In this document: one piece after another, positions 63,064 to 64,000 of the stretch | How positions within the stretch are numbered: position 1 is the stretch's first letter | Layout of the letters: every line of letters begins with the position of its first letter | Assembly (NCBI GenBank): GCA_040902585.1 | Contig: JBBDXA010000130.1 | Span: 62,001 to 126,000 of the forward strand | Length of the DNA: 64,000 nt | Origin: JBBDXA01 sp040902585 | Lineage (GTDB): Bacteria > Planctomycetota > Phycisphaerae > Phycisphaerales > Phycisphaeraceae | Direction of reading: 5' to 3' | Position numbers and translations under genes: made by a program | The notes under the pieces: generated by a model | The model's database searches: none | Told to the model about the DNA's origin: nothing | What the model saw: only the letters and a program-made list of their open reading frames with translations

Positions 63064-63501
63064 ATGAAAGCCAATCTGTTTTACTGTGGATTGAAGGGAA
63101 TTGCCTTTGGATTGATCCTGATGGTTACTGGGTGCAATGATCCAGTGAAAGCACCTTACGGCGGCCAGGTTGATCTGCTGCCCGCGAGTCAGTATCCAAA
63201 CATTTCGATTGAGGATCCGATCCTGCAGAAGTGGCTGGTATTCAGCCCGGCTCGAGTGGAGCCACCCTTCCCTCAGGCGGACCGTCCCGTGACGGTGACC
63301 CAGCCGATCCGCAATATTTCGGACCAGGGGGTGGCCGTGCAGTACCGGTTTGAGTTTTTTGACGCCAACCGCACGCCGATTCGCACCAACACCGACTTCC
63401 GGCTGTTGCATCTTCCCCCGCGCACCGAGCTGTTCATGGAAGCCACGGCGGGTGAAACCACGGCTCGCGAGTGGCGGATCATCATTCGATCCGCGCGGTG
63501 A
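63064..63501 (+). CDS. YcfL-like (DUF1425) lipoprotein
   Basis: 145 residues from the ATG at 63064 (AAGGAG about 11 nt upstream). The lipobox is VTGC. The C-terminal domain has TQPIRNISDQGVAVQYRFEFFDANRTPI, which matches the YcfL/DUF1425 pattern of a beta-sandwich with an N-x-S-x(3)-V-x-Y-R-F-x-F-F-D core. In E. coli ycfL lies next to lpoB, and the function of YcfL is not established. Its presence after two LpoB-like genes therefore looks like conserved neighbourhood over a very long evolutionary distance. Confidence 0.72.
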   Translation: MKANLFYCGLKGIAFGLILMVTGCNDPVKAPYGGQVDLLPASQYPNISIEDPILQKWLVFSPARVEPPFPQADRPVTVTQPIRNISDQGVAVQYRFEFFDANRTPIRTNTDFRLLHLPPRTELFMEATAGETTAREWRIIIRSAR

Positions 63502-63581
63502 TTCATCGCCGGAGTGGAACCATTCGCTCGCCGTAATGACTTCTCATTCAATCGCCGAATAACCCTCCGAAAGGGCCTGCA

Positions 63582-64000
63582 ATGAAAATTCGAGTTGCTC
63601 TCCTCGCGGCATTACTGCTTGTCGTCGTCGGCCATTCGCCGGCCTCAGGGCAGGGCAAGGCCCCCCCGCCTCTGGTGAAGCCCCCGCCGCCGCCGCCTCA
63701 ACCGGCGCAGCCTGACATCAAGAAATTCGAGGAAGCCTACAGCGCGGCAGGCGATCCGACGATCCAGTTCGCGTCCGGCTTGATCCCCAACTTCGGCCGC
63801 GTGGATGTGCCGCAGGTCACCAACGAGTTGATCGAAAAGGTTCAGAGTGAGATATCGCTCATTTTCCGCAAAGCGAGGGATATTGACCTGGTCGCCAGCG
63901 GCGCGGCTGGACATCTGTTCCGGGATGTACGCGAGGCGAAACTCTTCGAGATGGCTGGCGAAAAAAATGCGCGGGACCTTCTGCTTCAGAAATTCAATTC
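63582..64000 (+). CDS. Partial secreted proline-rich protein (runs off window)
   Basis: The ATG at 63582 opens a frame to the window end (139 codons). A signal peptide (KIRVALLAALLLVVVGHSPASGQG) is followed by a proline-rich stretch (APPPLVKPPPPPPQPAQPD), then a helical region with FASGLIPNFGRVDVPQV and KARDIDLVASGAAGHLF. No family is recognised from this fragment. It continues the lipoprotein series on the same strand, 80 nt after the YcfL-like gene, and has AAAGGG upstream, so it probably belongs to the same cell-envelope function. Confidence 0.6.
   Translation, partial: MKIRVALLAALLLVVVGHSPASGQGKAPPPLVKPPPPPPQPAQPDIKKFEEAYSAAGDPTIQFASGLIPNFGRVDVPQVTNELIEKVQSEISLIFRKARDIDLVASGAAGHLFRDVREAKLFEMAGEKNARDLLLQKFN

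Overview
The window looks like high-GC planctomycete DNA, probably from a Phycisphaerae-like lineage. Evidence: paired DUF1501 and PSCyt1/DUF1549/DUF1553 genes, a multi-domain PVC-type cytochrome protein, DUF1080-type proteins, a sulfatase, a pseudopilin with a GHVNYF-type C-terminal motif, and two membrane proteins carrying a CxxCxYxLxG...CPECG zinc ribbon. No rRNA, tRNA, CRISPR array, insertion sequence or phage gene was recognised. All assignments come from reading translated motifs; no database search was run.

Region 1 (1-12936, minus strand): a secreted TPR protein that runs off the left edge, then a compact three-gene non-ribosomal peptide line. In transcription order this is an AAE3/Pcs60-like ligase fused to a carrier domain, a protein with an isocitrate lyase/PEP-mutase-superfamily domain ahead of C-A-PCP, and a terminating C-A-PCP-TE module. 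The C-C-lyase domain inside an NRPS, together with an oxalyl-CoA-synthetase-like loader, is the most unusual architecture here.

Region 2 (13191-22105): a zinc-ribbon membrane protein, an MFS transporter, a secreted DUF1080-like protein, an unknown exported protein, a sulfatase, a small zinc-ribbon membrane protein and a pseudopilin.

Region 3 (36158 down to 22084, minus strand): eleven tightly packed or overlapping genes that together resemble an aryl-polyene/xanthomonadin-type pigment operon. They are GT2-DUF2062, ACP-dehydratase fusion, LolA, LpxL-type acyltransferase, KS-CLF fusion, chorismatase (hydroxybenzoate-forming), flavin halogenase-like enzyme, AMP ligase, LolA/LolB-like lipoprotein, MMPL exporter and polysaccharide deacetylase. 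Inferred logic: the chorismatase makes a hydroxybenzoate starter, the ligase loads it, KS-CLF and ACP-DH extend it to a polyene, the halogenase-like enzyme may halogenate it, the acyltransferase moves it to a lipid or sugar acceptor, and MMPL, LolA and the lipoprotein deliver it to the outer membrane.

Region 4 (36258-51796): planctomycete cytochrome/DUF1501 pairs (one plus-strand, one minus-strand) flank a threonine synthase and a DUF1080 protein, followed by a 1049-residue PVC-type cytochrome/discoidin protein.

Region 5 (59485 down to 51893, minus strand): a partial Tad/Flp pilus operon (CpaB, FHA-CpaF ATPase, TadB, TadC) that continues into an FHA membrane protein and a Ser/Thr kinase, suggesting a phospho-regulated secretion or pilus machine.

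Region 6 (59733-64000, plus strand): a run of exported proteins, four of them clear lipoproteins, resembling the LpoB/YcfL neighbourhood of proteobacteria, then a partial proline-rich secreted protein.

Palindromic repeats occur at gene ends, and one lies in frame inside a coding sequence. Several genes without a Shine-Dalgarno sequence have a -10-like hexamer 6-9 nt before the ATG, suggesting leaderless transcripts. No gene-free stretch exceeds 300 bases.
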